Notes under the pieces: model-generated
Databases searched by the model: none
The model's input: the letters and a program-made list of their open reading frames with translations, nothing else
Told to the model about the DNA's origin: nothing
Shown: positions 45,830 to 58,085 of the stretch, piece by piece
Layout: every line of letters begins with the position of its first letter
Position numbering within the stretch: position 1 is the first letter of the stretch
Made by a program: the position numbers and the translations under genes
DNA from: Siphonodentalium dalli
Lineage: Eukaryota; Mollusca; Scaphopoda; Gadilida; Siphonodentaliidae
Length of the DNA: 64,000 bases
Direction of reading: 5' to 3'
Assembly (NCBI GenBank): GCA_032622095.1
Contig: CP136066.1
Coordinates: 65,256,609 to 65,320,608 of the forward strand

Positions 45830-47860
45830 CCATTCAAGATAATTTATAAGAAAATTTTCCGATTCAATTTCAATTTGACAGCGATATGGGAGCGCTCGAC
45901 GATACGTGACTGGCGCGGCTTTCCTAATGCACACGTTACTGGTGAGATGTCTGATCTATATAGAGGATAGCACGACCCAACATTTCTTAGTACTAAAATG
46001 TACACAAGGTAAAATTAATTTGCAAATTTTGGGTTATAATTTTCTAACTGTTACTTCAACCTTTCCATATATTTGAAAATTAAAACCTAACACCCCGTTA
46101 TATTATTATATGGCTGAAAATAATTTCAACTTAACCCGATTTCAGTTTACAATGTGATTGAAAATATGAAGTATTTGGGCTTGAAACAAAATTATGCTAC
46201 ACTATCAGTGGTTTAAATTAAAACTATCATGTCGAAATTAGCGTATGTTTTATAATTAAATTTCAAAAACGAAGTTTTATGCATACAATTTCCAACTTGA
46301 AAAATCATGACTGGCTAAACAAGATATTTTACAGTAAACCAACCCCGTCGCCTCATTCCTGTACCAGCAACACAGCATCTCTATATATATCGCGGTGGTA
46401 TTATCAGCGTCTCTGATCCTTTAATATTTAAGAGAATTTTCAGATGAAATTTCAATTTGACCGCGATATGGGAGCGCTCGGCGATACGTGACTGATACGG
46501 CCTTCCTATAATGTACATATTACGGATGAGATGTCTGATTACGGAGGATGTCTCGACCTCACATTTCGTCTACATTTTAGTCCCAACTGTGGTAAAAATT
46601 CATTTGCACATTTGGGTTATAGTTTTCCCACTGTTGCCTCAACCTTTCCAACTCTTGGAAAATTAAAACCTGGCAACCTCGTTATATGATTATATAGCTG
46701 AAAATAATAACAACTGCATGAGGCCGACTTCAGACTACAATGCTGTGATAACAAATAGGAAATATTCGACATTTGACCTGAAACAAAATTATGCTACCCT
46801 ATAAGAGTGGTTTAAATTTAAACTATCATTTCGATATTAGCCTATGTTTTAGAAAGAAATTTTAAACTGAAGTTATATGCATGATGAGACTTCCAACTCG
46901 ACAAATCTTAACTGCATGGGGAAACAAAAACGTTTTATACAGAAATTTCATACTGAAGTTTTATGCATGAAATTTTCAACTTGAAAAATCAGGACTGGTG
47001 AAACATGACATTAATTTTTACAGCATACCAACTCCGTCGCCTCATCCCTGTTCCAGTAACACTCATCTATATATATATGTATACGTGGTGGTATTATCAG
47101 CATCTCTGATCCTTTAATATTTAAGAGAATTTTCCGATGAAATTTCAATTTGACCGCGATATGGGAGCGCTCGGCGATACGTGACTGACACGGCCTTCCT
47201 ATAATGTACATATTACGGATGAGATGTCTGATTACGGAGGATGTCACGACCTCACATTTCGTCTAAATTTTAGTCCCAACTGTGGTAAAAATTCATTTGC
47301 ACATTTGGGTTATAATTTTCCAACTGTTACTTCAACCTTACCATCTATTGGAAAATTAAAACCTGACACCCCGTTATATGATTATATGGCTGAAAATAAT
47401 TACAACTGAGGCCGACGTCAGTCTACAATGTGATTAAATATAGGAAATATTCGACATTTGGCCTGAAACAAAATTATGCTACCCTAACAGCGCTTTAAAT
47501 TTAAACTATCATGTCGATATTAGCATATGTTTTATAATTAAATTTCAAAAATGAAGTTTTATGCATAAAATTTCCAACTTGAAAAATCATAACTGGGGAA
47601 ACAAGACATTTGAACGTCGTCACATTCCTGTGCCAGCAACACAGCATCTCTATATATATATACGTGGTGGTACTATCAACGTCTGATCCTTTAATATTTA
47701 AGAGAATTTTCCGATGCAATTTCAATTTGACCGCGATATGGGAGCGCTCGGCGATACGTGACTGACACGGCCTTCCTATAATGTACATATTACGGATGAG
47801 ATGTCTGATTACGGAGGATGTCACGACCTCACATCGCGTGATGCATTTTATCCCATAATT
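45830..47860. repeat. Long-unit tandem repeat, 580-690 bp x 3.2
   Basis: AATTTCAATTTGACCGCGAT, ATGGGAGCGCTCGGCGATAC, GTGACTGACACGGCCTTCCT recurs starting near 45863, 46447, 47137 and 47717; the first copy is the most diverged, the last is partial. The body shares words with 59630-59780 (GGTTATAATTTTCCAACTGT type). Related minus-strand frames at 47011-47247 and 47501-47824 share an N-terminal stretch because they read the same unit. Confidence 0.9.
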
Positions 47861-47925
47861 GCGCTGACATAGGGCTCATCAGACAACTCACATTCTGTCG
47901 TTTAGCGAGATTTGATCACGATGAC

Positions 47926-47995
47926 AAAATATAATATAGTGACAGATGATTGGATAAAATATAATAATCTGACAGCTGATTGGATAAAACCGATT
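47926..47995. repeat. Short tandem duplication, about 31 bp x 2
   Basis: AAAATATAATATAGTGACAG ATGATTGGAT is followed at once by a near copy. Confidence 0.75.
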
Positions 47996-48070
47996 GGGAT
48001 GATAGGCGAGATTATATAGCGATTATGGACCACGCGAGAGAATATAACGTCATTAGACGCATGGGATTCT

Positions 48071-48605
48071 TATCAAACTTAATGATTGTGTTCAATAAAG
48101 TGAAGAATCCGACGCTACGAAATTTAGGTCACGTGAAATTGACCACTGTCGAAGTGCACGCGATTTGAATGATGTGCTTTGCATGGTATTTTACATCGAC
48201 ATCTACCAAACGTATGGGAATTATCAAACTTAACCCTTTCATGACGGGAGCTGCGCTGGTGCAGCATCGAAGATCATGTGCCATTGCATTTCCTTATATA
48301 TACACTGGCTTACAAGATCAAGGTAAATATTGTTAGGCCAATGCATTCTCTTATGTATACTCGCATATATATAGTTCAGATTGCTAGCTCCTCGCATATA
48401 TAAGAAAATGCATTGGCACAGGGTTTCCGCAAAATTTCAGGAAGCCCCAGTCATGAAAGGATGAATGTTTGCGCTCAATAAAGTGAAGAAGTCGACGGTA
48501 AGAAATGTAGGTAACGTGAATTTGACCACTGTCGAAGTGCACGCGACTTGAATGATGCCTGTGATGCATTGTATTTTACATCGACATCTACCATACGTGC
48601 ATGAG
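48071..48605. repeat. 151-bp tandem duplication, second copy split by a MITE
   Basis: Copy 1 (48071-48220) and copy 2 (48221-48233 plus 48462-48605) share TTATCAAACTTAATG, CAATAAAGTGAAGAA, TTGACCACTGTCGAAGTGCA and TTTTACATCGACATCTACCA. In copy 2 the family B MITE sits exactly at the TTAA that is intact in copy 1 (48079-48082). Confidence 0.9.
48230..48465 (+). mobile_element. MITE family B, copy with provable target site
   Basis: TTAA 48230-48233 and TGAA 48462-48465 (decayed) flank a 228-bp element. It starts CCCTTTCATGACGGGAGCTG and ends CCCCAGTCATGAAAGGA. Foldbacks are partly decayed. A shared spacer, TTACAAGATCAAGGTAAATA, links it with the copy at 17856. Confidence 0.88.
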
Positions 48606-48834
48606 GTTACACTGGTGTAAATGTTTATGTATTGTATAACTTTATACCACTGGTGTGCGAATGCTGTGAGCCAGGCGAGTGCGTGCAGTAAGAAAGAGAT
48701 ATGTGTGAACGCGAGGAATGCCATATCTGTATACAATTATCAATGCTACTGAACATTCTGTATTTGACATTCCTCAATGTGATTGTTTCTTCATTAAACA
48801 TTTAAAAAAAAAAATGTTTTCCATAGGCCTCAGT

Positions 48835-49005
48835 GCTAATCTGAAAAATTGACATTTGGGAAAACGTTTTACACAAAAAAATCATGCCTGTCTAGCAGGG
48901 AATTCGCCTTTAAATCTTGTGTTTTCGTAACTAGTGTCAGATCCGCATAAAAAAATGCTGTCATATTTTAGACCACACCAAAAAATTCAAACTTCACTAC
49001 AAATG
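48835..49005 (+). repeat. Dispersed repeat, partner at 7185-7365
   Basis: ATTGACATTTGGGAAAACGT, GCCTTTAAATCTTGTGTTTT and AAATTCAAACTT in the same order as at 7185-7365. Confidence 0.65.
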
Positions 49006-50099
49006 GTTAATTCCTGTGCCAATGGCTATTTTACCTATGGGAAACCATAGGGAAGAGGTGTGATGATATTTTTTATGCAAAAAGAATACAAGGCTATTGA
49101 CCAATCAGGGCCCAGTGTCTATTTTATTCTCTCATATATATTCCTCCGGCATCCGCTAGATGTCACTCCGAACCCTATTTACACCAGTGTAACCATGACG
49201 CCGTTGGAGTCATTTGCGAATGGCGCACACAATTTTCTCGTCCCGTGTAGGGTCCGGAATAGATTAGGTCCACCGCCCATTGAGAGGGGTTCCTGGTTAA
49301 AACTACTAGTATACAAAAATCATAAAAGTAGTAACCAGACCTCTCCATCTACAGTATGTGCATGGGCACTGTATTATGGAACTTCTCTCGCATCCATGCC
49401 TATGACGTATAATATGACTTTACATCGGACCGAGATGATTGAGTTACGTATTCATTCGCCTGCCTAAGTGGTAATGGAGAAACTGTCGATTCCGAAATGA
49501 AACCCCGATAGTGTTATGGAATCATGATTACGAGCAAGATAATAGAATCAAAAACACAAACAAGGTCTGCAAGAACGCCGGATAGAATGACCTAACGATG
49601 ATCGAAATCCAATAAAGATGCGATATATATTCAAACATGAGTTATGGAAATAGATGAAAACTATCCGCTCATGATACTGTTCGATCGGTCTAGCAAGAAG
49701 AACATGATTAGGAATACAGTAATTCAATAAGACGGAAGTTTGTTGAGACTTCACAACGAAACGAAATTGAGTTTGTGAAATTATCTCTCGGTTTGATGTA
49801 AGTTTCACGCCGTATTGGGTTTAGTATTGAGATCTATTCAGCTCCGACGTAAAGACCAAATTGAGCATGGTGTTACAGCTTTAATCTGGTTCCGATACAA
49901 AGGGAGACAAATTCGTCCTGGGAGCAACAACAAAGCAAATTTCGTCTCTAATTTACCTCCAGCGGATCGCGGATTGACTTCCCTCCATTGTGTCGTCTCA
50001 ATCCAAAATGGTCGCATTGTTGTCCGGCTCCCGTTTCACCTTTTATCCTAATTTGACTCCGATTTCAAGTACTTAATGATTGCTTTCTTTATAGAAACT
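49006..50099. other. No recognised gene
   Basis: Holds a 135-aa plus frame (49060-49467), the longest non-repetitive one with the arm frames of the palindrome aside. It shows no motif, signal or repeat I can name, and one such frame in 64 kb of AT-rich DNA is not unexpected. Confidence 0.35.
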
Positions 50100-50316
50100 G
50101 AGAGTGTTTACTCCTGAGATTTCGGAAGTGGGACAAAAAGTCACCAATATCCATAAAGACAATCAAAAAGACGCTTCACAGTCGGAGATCTCTGACAATT
50201 TATAATAGCCGCCAGCGATGGTGGTCAGACGGTGGTATGATGGGAAACCGTGAGACCAATCTACTGGAACCAGGGACGTCGCTAGAGGGTCTCTGTTTTG
50301 AAAAATTTCCAACTGA
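50100..50316 (+). repeat. Dispersed repeat J, left half
   Basis: GAGATTTCGGAAGTGGGACA, CACCAATATCCATAAAGACA, GGGAAACCGTGAGACCAATC and CCAGGGACGTCGCTAGAGGG. The same order appears at 52738-53010. CAGGGACGTCGCTAG resembles common hAT terminal repeats. The copy is cut at 50318 by the TA element. Confidence 0.65.
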
Positions 50317-52444
50317 TACACTGTAAATCCATGTGTTAAATATCTGAACGTGTTCAACCTTATTGGCGCTAAAATGTATCACGCTAAGCGTTATAATAAA
50401 TAACACCAGTGTTACATCGCAACCAAATACTTGGCCAATATTAACACCAGCGTTAACTAAATTGTTTTCTTTCTCTAATTAACGCCTTGTCGCGTTAAAC
50501 AATGTTACCAGCATATAAAATTGGCAACCACAATGTGTCATTAAGATACATCCCACCGCGTAAGACATGTCAATTTCCAATTGTTTATTTATTTGAAAGA
50601 CATATATGTGTATATTTAACGCATTTAATACGCCTTTTCGTGATTTGGAAACACGGACGATCCTTTTTTAACACTGGCGTTAATTCACGTGTTCAAATCA
50701 TATAACGCAGGCGTTATGTTTTACTGGATGAAATTTAAGATGGACATGCCGTTAGACTGTATACATAGCAATTAGCCCGCGGCCAATGCTCTACGTCAAT
50801 TAAATTTGACTTCCAAGGTCATAGAAGATGTTTCGAATGGTACCAGCAGGGAATACATTATGTAATATACCCAGACAGCTAAGGATGTGGATGTATTACC
50901 AGATGTGGAGTGTTATCGCTATACAACATGCCATGACCACACAGTGGTAAAAGAAAGACGGACTTTGTTAAAATGGAATTGATCACTGCAGTCCTGCCAG
51001 ATGAATAAACATATATGAGGTCAGTTTTGTTGTTATCAAAGTATATCAATTTTATTTCATCAGTTTATAATTTTACAATTGCTACACACATTTATACCTT
51101 CAATTAACCGCGTATCGATATATACATGTTCTTTATATATTATGGTAAATTAATGAATTATATTAAAGACATATATATAGGCCGTCATCGACGCCTTTAT
51201 TTGAGGATACACGTTGTATTGTCCACAAATACTACAACGGGCTGTGTTCGGTAATTCCTTATAACTCTGCAAGCATCTGGGCATATACAGCGTATTTCAA
51301 TTTTATTAACAATTATTTAATCTCTTTTTCAGACATATGCTCGATCGAACCAGAAAGAATATGAAAAACTATCGACAGGAATCTTCTGAACGGTGCAAAA
51401 TCAAACGCGCCGTGACAGCGCTCATATGCATGCTTCGGAGATTCACATTTTACAGAAAAATCAAGCTGTAATACATGGTTGGATGAAATGTAACCTCACA
51501 CGCTGAATGTCAAAAGCTGTACATGTGAATAATGCACTTACTGGATACACTGGAAGCAGGAACTATTACGACCGTTTAGCTAAAATTCTACCTCTATCGG
51601 AAACAGTGTTTATTCAATCAAAGCAGATATATATATATAAAAAAGTGCATGGGTTGTGTCGGTATTATTCTGTGCATCTGGACGTTACTGTGTGATAGCA
51701 TGGCGGATATACGTGTGCGACTTCATCAATGTTTCCAGTAACTACAAGTGGATCCTCTACCCCAAAAATATGTGAATTTGGTACTCACAAAAGTGGATAT
51801 TCCTGTTTCTGGTGTTGGTAGTGAGAAATTTGGGGACTATATTCAGACACTATAGACATTGTGAGTAGTGGTCACATACATGTGTTATCCTCAAAGGAAA
51901 ACAATTCTCGGACTATTTTAAATTCGTTGAAGGAATGTTATGTTCTTAATTCTATGTATCATATACATACATGTATTTGGATTGGTTTAATGTTTAAATC
52001 ATCTGTTTTGATTAAAATTCATTCAGGACAATTCATCTTTTGTCAATCATTCTAGCGAAAGAATAATGGGTATCTTATTTTAACACTGATGTTATCAAAA
52101 TGTAACACTGGTGTTATTAAGAGTTAACATCAGTGTGATCCTATTCTAACACCAGTGTTAAAATTTGGGGTTCTTAACACCAAAATGTGTTAATTATCTG
52201 TTACATGTGTTCGGAACACATGTTTGTGTTAAACTATTTTAAACACCAGTGTTAACTATTTTGAACACTAGCGTTAAAAATTTGAACGCTAGTGTAAGTA
52301 ATTTTGAATGCCATTATGTGTTAAAAAATTTAACACCAGTGTTAATGTTTTTAACGCATGTGTTATAAATTTTAACACATTAATGTGTTAATTATCTGTT
52401 ACATTTTTCGTGTTCAAATAGTTAACACATGGATTTACAGTGTA
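50317..52444. mobile_element. 2.1-kb TA-duplicating element with ACAC-GTGT palindromes
   Basis: TA (50317-50318) and TA (52443-52444) flank inverted ends CACTGTAAATCCATGTGTTA and TAACACATGGATTTACAGTG (over 20 bp, perfect). Both subterminal regions (50340-50720 and 52075-52430) are packed with AACACCAGTGTTAA-type palindromes, more than a dozen in all. The 1.3-kb middle has no recognised transposase. TA duplication fits the Tc1/mariner group; the size and repeats suggest a non-autonomous member. Confidence 0.85.
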
Positions 52445-53020
52445 CATGCATGGGTTTATCACCAGTTTTCGAACTATTGGGAATGTCCACTCTGACACCA
52501 CATATGGCTAGAAGCTTTCTAACCGATGGCCAATTAGATCAAAACAATTGACCGAAAGTAGGTAAATATGCGGAAATTTGGTATCAAAAACAACAAACTT
52601 CATACTTAATACTTGTTGAAAAATAACACCATCGGAACAATTTCAACCTACTTTGGTCTGAAATTGAAAGCTGGCATTACATTTCCAGCAATTGGCAGTT
52701 TTTATGAGACGCACCAAAACCGCTGTCGTCCCTTACTGGGATTTCGGAGGTGTGACAAGTCACCAGTATCCATTGCATAAAGACAAAAAGACGTTTCGCT
52801 AGCTATATATCATGATCAGGCTATACTATGGTGGGAAACCGTCATGCCATAGTATGGTGGGGAAACCGCTAGGCTGTAGTATGTGGGAAACCGTTATAGG
52901 CTATGGTATGGTGGGAAACCGTTAGGCTAAAGTACGGTGGGAAACCATCAAACGAATCTACTGGACCCCGGAACGTGACTGGATGGTATCGTTTGGGTTT
53001 CCAACTAGTACCTCAAGTTT
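52445..53020 (+). repeat. Dispersed repeat J, right half and second copy, with GGGAAACC repeats
   Basis: Repeats the 50100-50316 block (GGGATTTCGGAGGTGTGACA, CACCAGTATCCATTGCATAA). Then five GTATGGTGGGAAACCGT units of about 25 bp (52825-52950) are followed by TCCAACTAGTACC. A further GGGAAACCGTGAGAC occurs at 58326. Confidence 0.65.
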
Positions 53021-53339
53021 TCCAATTGTCGGAAATGTTAACTATATAAACTCCAGCGACGGCGGGAGAATGTTTTATAACTTAGTTCTAAAAAAATCAC
53101 CGAAAGTAGGACATTTTTCAGCTATTTTGTTAAACAAAAACCAACTCAACACTTAATAGTCGCCGAAAAAAACTATTAGCGTAACGTGTGTTTGGTCGTA
53201 GATTTCTTACTCAAATCTAATAGTCCAGGAGATATTGGTCAACCTCTGCACCCCACCAGGACTCAACTTCACCCCACTAATTTTCTTTCTTAATGTCTCC
53301 TCTAATTTTTTTCACTTGTTAAAAAGAAAAAAAAGTGGC

Positions 53340-54420
53340 CGCAGAGACTCCAGACAAGATGGCATCCATCATGGCGGCCATTTTTTTATATGCACCAGGT
53401 CTCTTTGATCGCCGTTATAGTAAAGACGATATCACATGCAGTCTCTCTTTCCGCTCGATTCGTTATGGTACTATACAAACCTTACAAATTAGCCAAAATC
53501 CGACACCAGAATCCAACATGGCGGCCACGATGGCCGCCGAAATGTGAAAATATGCTATTTTTCTGACATTTCACCACCTTTCGTTTGTCTCTGTGGGAAA
53601 ATATTGGCATCTTGGCGTGATGTTATAGATTTATCGTATAGAAGAGCCATTGGCGAACACATGCATGGGGACCATTATATACATTTATTGTGGGCTATTT
53701 TTGTCCGATATCACGTTTTTCCCAAATGCCGGTATAACAGGTCAAAGCCGAATCGACGTTAATAAATCGATGTAATGTTTCGAATCAATGAATGTTACTG
53801 CTATCATAACAGGACCCATACATATATATATGCAGGAGATACTCGAGCTAGGATTCCTCTTATACCTGAGTTGAGAAATATTCACCCAAATCCAAGATGG
53901 CGGCCAAAATGGCCACCAGAAATAGAAAAATGCCGAAAATCACTGATTTTAACATCAGTGAGCATTATTGTCATGACAACTACACACCTGCTTACTATTA
54001 TAAGTTGGGAACATTTAGGCGAAGAACTTTCCTTGTACCATATCCAAATAAAAGTACCCCAAATTCAAAATGGCGCCCACAATGGCGGGCAGATTTTGAA
54101 AAATCACCGAAATTCCCTCATATTCACATTATTGGGCATTATTGTCGAGACAACTCCACCCATGCTTACAGTTGAATTGGAATACTGAAGTGAAGTAATT
54201 ACCTTACATCTCATGCAAGAAATGGTCTTCCAAATCGAAGATGGCTGCCAAAATGGCGATCGAAATTTGAAAACACGTCTACATTTCTTTACTTTCTTAC
54301 GATGGGCGTTATTGTATCGCGATTTCTACCCACCATTACATTTTGATATGGAATATTGATATTAGGTATTCATTAGGGTTTGGCAATTGATACTCACAGT
54401 CAAGATGGCGGCCAAACTGG
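53340..54420 (+). repeat. Sub-repeats with YY1-like motifs, left arm
   Basis: CAAGATGGC, CAACATGGCGGCC, CAAGATGGCGGCCAAAATGG, CAAAATGGCGCCCACAATGG, GAAGATGGCTGCCAAAATGG and CAAGATGGCGGCCAAACTGG stand at 53355, 53513, 53893, 54066, 54237 and 54401. Spacing is about 160-190 bp (one gap is double). Each is followed by a GGCATTATTGTC-type block. Confidence 0.85.
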
Positions 54421-57059
54421 TGGCCAGAAATTGAAAAGAAGTCGATATTATCACATACTAATTTCAACTTTTTGTCATAATATCGATCTGTATAGACGAA
54501 ACGGTACATAACATAAGCCATCTATTAGTTCCAATATAAGTCGTAGCCTTTTGGAAGGATGAAAACCCACAATCGCGATGTGACATTACAAAATCCATTC
54601 TTGAATATAAAGGGCCCATACTGGTCGTAACCGTATATAGGTGCGCCGAATAGTCAAATTATGACTTCCAAGAATCAAAACAACAGTACCTGAGCTTATT
54701 CTGATTTGCCACATTCAGCATTATCTGGACCAGTTTCCGTCTCTTCGTCAGATTAATCCATCTCGCTCACAACAACACAGTTTTCTACACTTCTTTGTGG
54801 AAGGGTCCCACTAATCGGAATGTTTCAAACAATATATATGCCGGTGTCCAGCTCACGTGTTTGTTTCGAAAGCTTCAATTTAATTCTTATCCTTATTCTT
54901 GGCAAGCTTCATTCGTGGTATAGCTTATGGTATAATTCAGATGCTACATATGGGGTATGGGCGTCATATTGTGCGATAAACTATACAGGTATTCGGTCGA
55001 TGCGTATACTAGCTTTCAGAAGGACCTATCTATCTGCGTATTTTCAGCTTTGGTGAGCTAATGGGGATAACAACATGTACACCTGGTGATCTTCGCAAAC
55101 ATCCACTTCTCAATATATGGTTCATCAATTCACATACTAGTACTCATCTAATGCACTGACGTACCCGGACAACTTCTGTATATGGCTTCGAATGTTGAAA
55201 GCCTGAGATTTGACGGATGCCTTTCTGATAAGGCACATGAGACCATAATACATAATATGCCCACACTTCTTGAACATGATCATAAGAACAATCGTGTTGG
55301 CGTCCAGCAATCGTCTCACCGAACAGATCCAAGCATATGATAACAATACACACGGTGCTAGTTTGCGGGAATGTGTCATGATAGTGGAAATGAAATTGGA
55401 CCATGACTGCACCGCCCCTTATTTTGGTATGTTTTAGATTCAGACATGATTTCATGTGTGGCTTTGCTTTCCTTGTATGCTAAGATTGTATGTTCCCATC
55501 AGTTTGGACGGCGTTCTTAATCAACTGGACCAGGCGGGTACCATTGGCTACAACTATATAAGCCCCACCCAGACTGGGGTGTAGTCTTAAAGGCGATGCC
55601 TTTGATATTTGGCTGATATGTCATACTCACGCTGGGTGGTGGTATGTTTCAAGAAAGTACAAATGCCATCAACACAAGGATTAATTGTTCAACGCGAAGA
55701 ACATCAAGAGGAATGTTACGTTGATGAGCTCTGGCATTCAGTTCAACATACGTTGGGCACACCAAGTGATTTCTTAGTAACATCACCATTGCGACAATTG
55801 TCCTACATGAGACATTAACTACCATATATATAATAAAGCTATATGATCATAAAGATCGCGTTCCCCAACGTCCACAGCCATTGCCATCGATACTTTTGCT
55901 TTAAATACATAGTGAAATAAATGCACCACAGTTCCTGACATTTTCTTGAATAATACAGCCCACATACTGACACTAACCCTGCGAGAGGATAACAAAAACG
56001 CATACCTTCATGCCATAAAGACATTATCCTTTAGTCCTCCCGACTGTTTTGGGGGAGGCTAGCAAATAGTATTATCCAGACAAAATTGTTCGTCTGGTCA
56101 AGTTGAATCAGAACGGCTTCGAAACGGATGTGGAAATACAATCTTACCACACCAAAAAAAGGCACGCATTACATTCTATATCTTAACCATGCACCATGTA
56201 TAGTGGTGGTGTATACCATTGCCCATTTCATTCCCACTATCATGGCGCATGTCCACAAACTAGCACCGCGAGTATTGTTCTTGTCTGATGGGAGACACAG
56301 TTTGCTTCGGATCATGGTCAAGAAGTGTGGGTAGTCGGTACATTATGGTCTTCCCCTTAGCAGATAGACATCTGTCCAAGGGAATTCGACAGCTAGCAAC
56401 CTTCGAAACACTGTCAAAGTTGTCCACTGAGTTTGAGTTCGCTGAGTTTGTGAGTTGACGAACCATCTATTGAGAAGTGACTAGCTACCTGGTTCGCCAT
56501 TTGTGCATGGCGTTATCCCCATGGGGTGTGAGGCACATACACAGAGATGACCTTCTGTAAGCTTGTATACCCATCGACCATATACCTTCCTAGTTCAAGG
56601 TGACGCACAAATCCCATATTTAGCAAATATTTAAAATCGTAAGCTAGACACCGGAAAATGAGCTGTTTGAAACGTTATGATTAGAGGGACCCTTCTCCCA
56701 GGTAGTGGTGAATACTTTGTCGGTGTGAGCGACCTAGATTTATCAGACAAAGAAATGGAAGCTGGTCCAGATAATTATGGACATGACGTGGCAAACAGAA
56801 TCTGTTATCAGGTAATTGTTCTGATATGACTATTCGGCGCACCTACGGTTACGGCCATTATCGGCGCTGAGTGGAGAATGGATTTCGAAATGCCACATCG
56901 CGATATTATTTGTGGGTTTTCATCTTTCCAGAAGGATACGAGCTATGTCATGCGCTTTGATACGTTTAAGTTAAACTAATAGATGGTTTATGTACAGTTT
57001 CGTCCATACATACCGATATTATGACAAAAAGTTGAAATTAGCATGTGATAATATCGACT

Positions 57060-58085
57060 TCTTTTCAATTTCTGGCCGCCAGTTTGACTGTGAGTATCAA
57101 TTGCCAAACCCTAATGAATACTTCATATCAAAATTCTACATTAACATGCAATGGTGGGTAGAAATCGCGAAACAATAATGCCCATCGTAAGAAAGTAAAG
57201 GAATGCAGGCGTGTTTTCAAATTTCGGTCGCCATTTTGGCAGCCATCTTCGATTTGGAAAACCATTTCTTGCATGAGATGTAAGGTAATTACTTCACCTC
57301 AGTATTTACAACTCAACTGTAAGCATGGTGGAGTTGTCTCTACAATAATCCACAATGGTGTGAATATGATGGAATTTCGGTGATTTTTCCAAATCTGTCC
57401 GCCATTGTGGGCGCCATTTTGGATTTGGGGGGCTTTTATTTGGATATGGTACAAGGAAAGTTCTTCGCCTAAGTGTTCCCAACTCACAATAGTAAGTAGG
57501 TGTGGATTTATCATGACAATAATGCTCACTGATGTTAAAATCAGCGATTTTCGGCGATGTTTTATTTCTGGTGGCCATTTTGGCCGCCATCTTGGATTAG
57601 GGTGAATATTTCTCAACTCAGGTATAAGAGGAATCCTAGTTCGACTATCTCCTGTACATATATATATGCATGGGTGTTGTTATGTCGATTCGGCTTTGAC
57701 CTATTATACCGGCATTTGGGAAAACGTGACAACGGACAAATATATCCCACAATGAATGTATATTTTGGTCCCCATGTCTTCGCCAATGACTCTTCTATAC
57801 GATAAATGTATAACATCATGCCAAAATGCCAATATTTTCTCACAGAGACAAACGAAAGGTGGTGAAATATCAGAAAAATATCATATTTTCACATTTCGGC
57901 GGCCATCTTGGCCGCCATGTTGGATTATGGTGCCGGATTTTTGGCTAATTTGTAAGGGTTTTATATTAGCCAACGAATCGAGCGAAAAACAAGACCACAT
58001 GTGATATCATCTTTACTATAACGGCGAGCAAAGAGACCTGGTGCATACAAAAAAATGGCCGCCATGATGGACGCCATCTTGTCTG
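57060..58085 (-). repeat. Sub-repeats with YY1-like motifs, right arm
   Basis: The mirror set: GGCCGCCAGTTTGACTG (57074), GGCAGCCATCTTCGATTTGG (57238), GGGCGCCATTTTGGATTTGG (57409), GGCCGCCATCTTGGATTAGG (57582), GGCCGCCATGTTGGATTATG (57910) and GGACGCCATCTTGTCTGG (58069). Confidence 0.85.

Noticed and set aside
49060-49467. 135-aa plus-strand open frame as a gene
   Set aside because: No motif, no homologous copy in the window, no splice or promoter context, and its length is within what chance gives in 64 kb over six frames.
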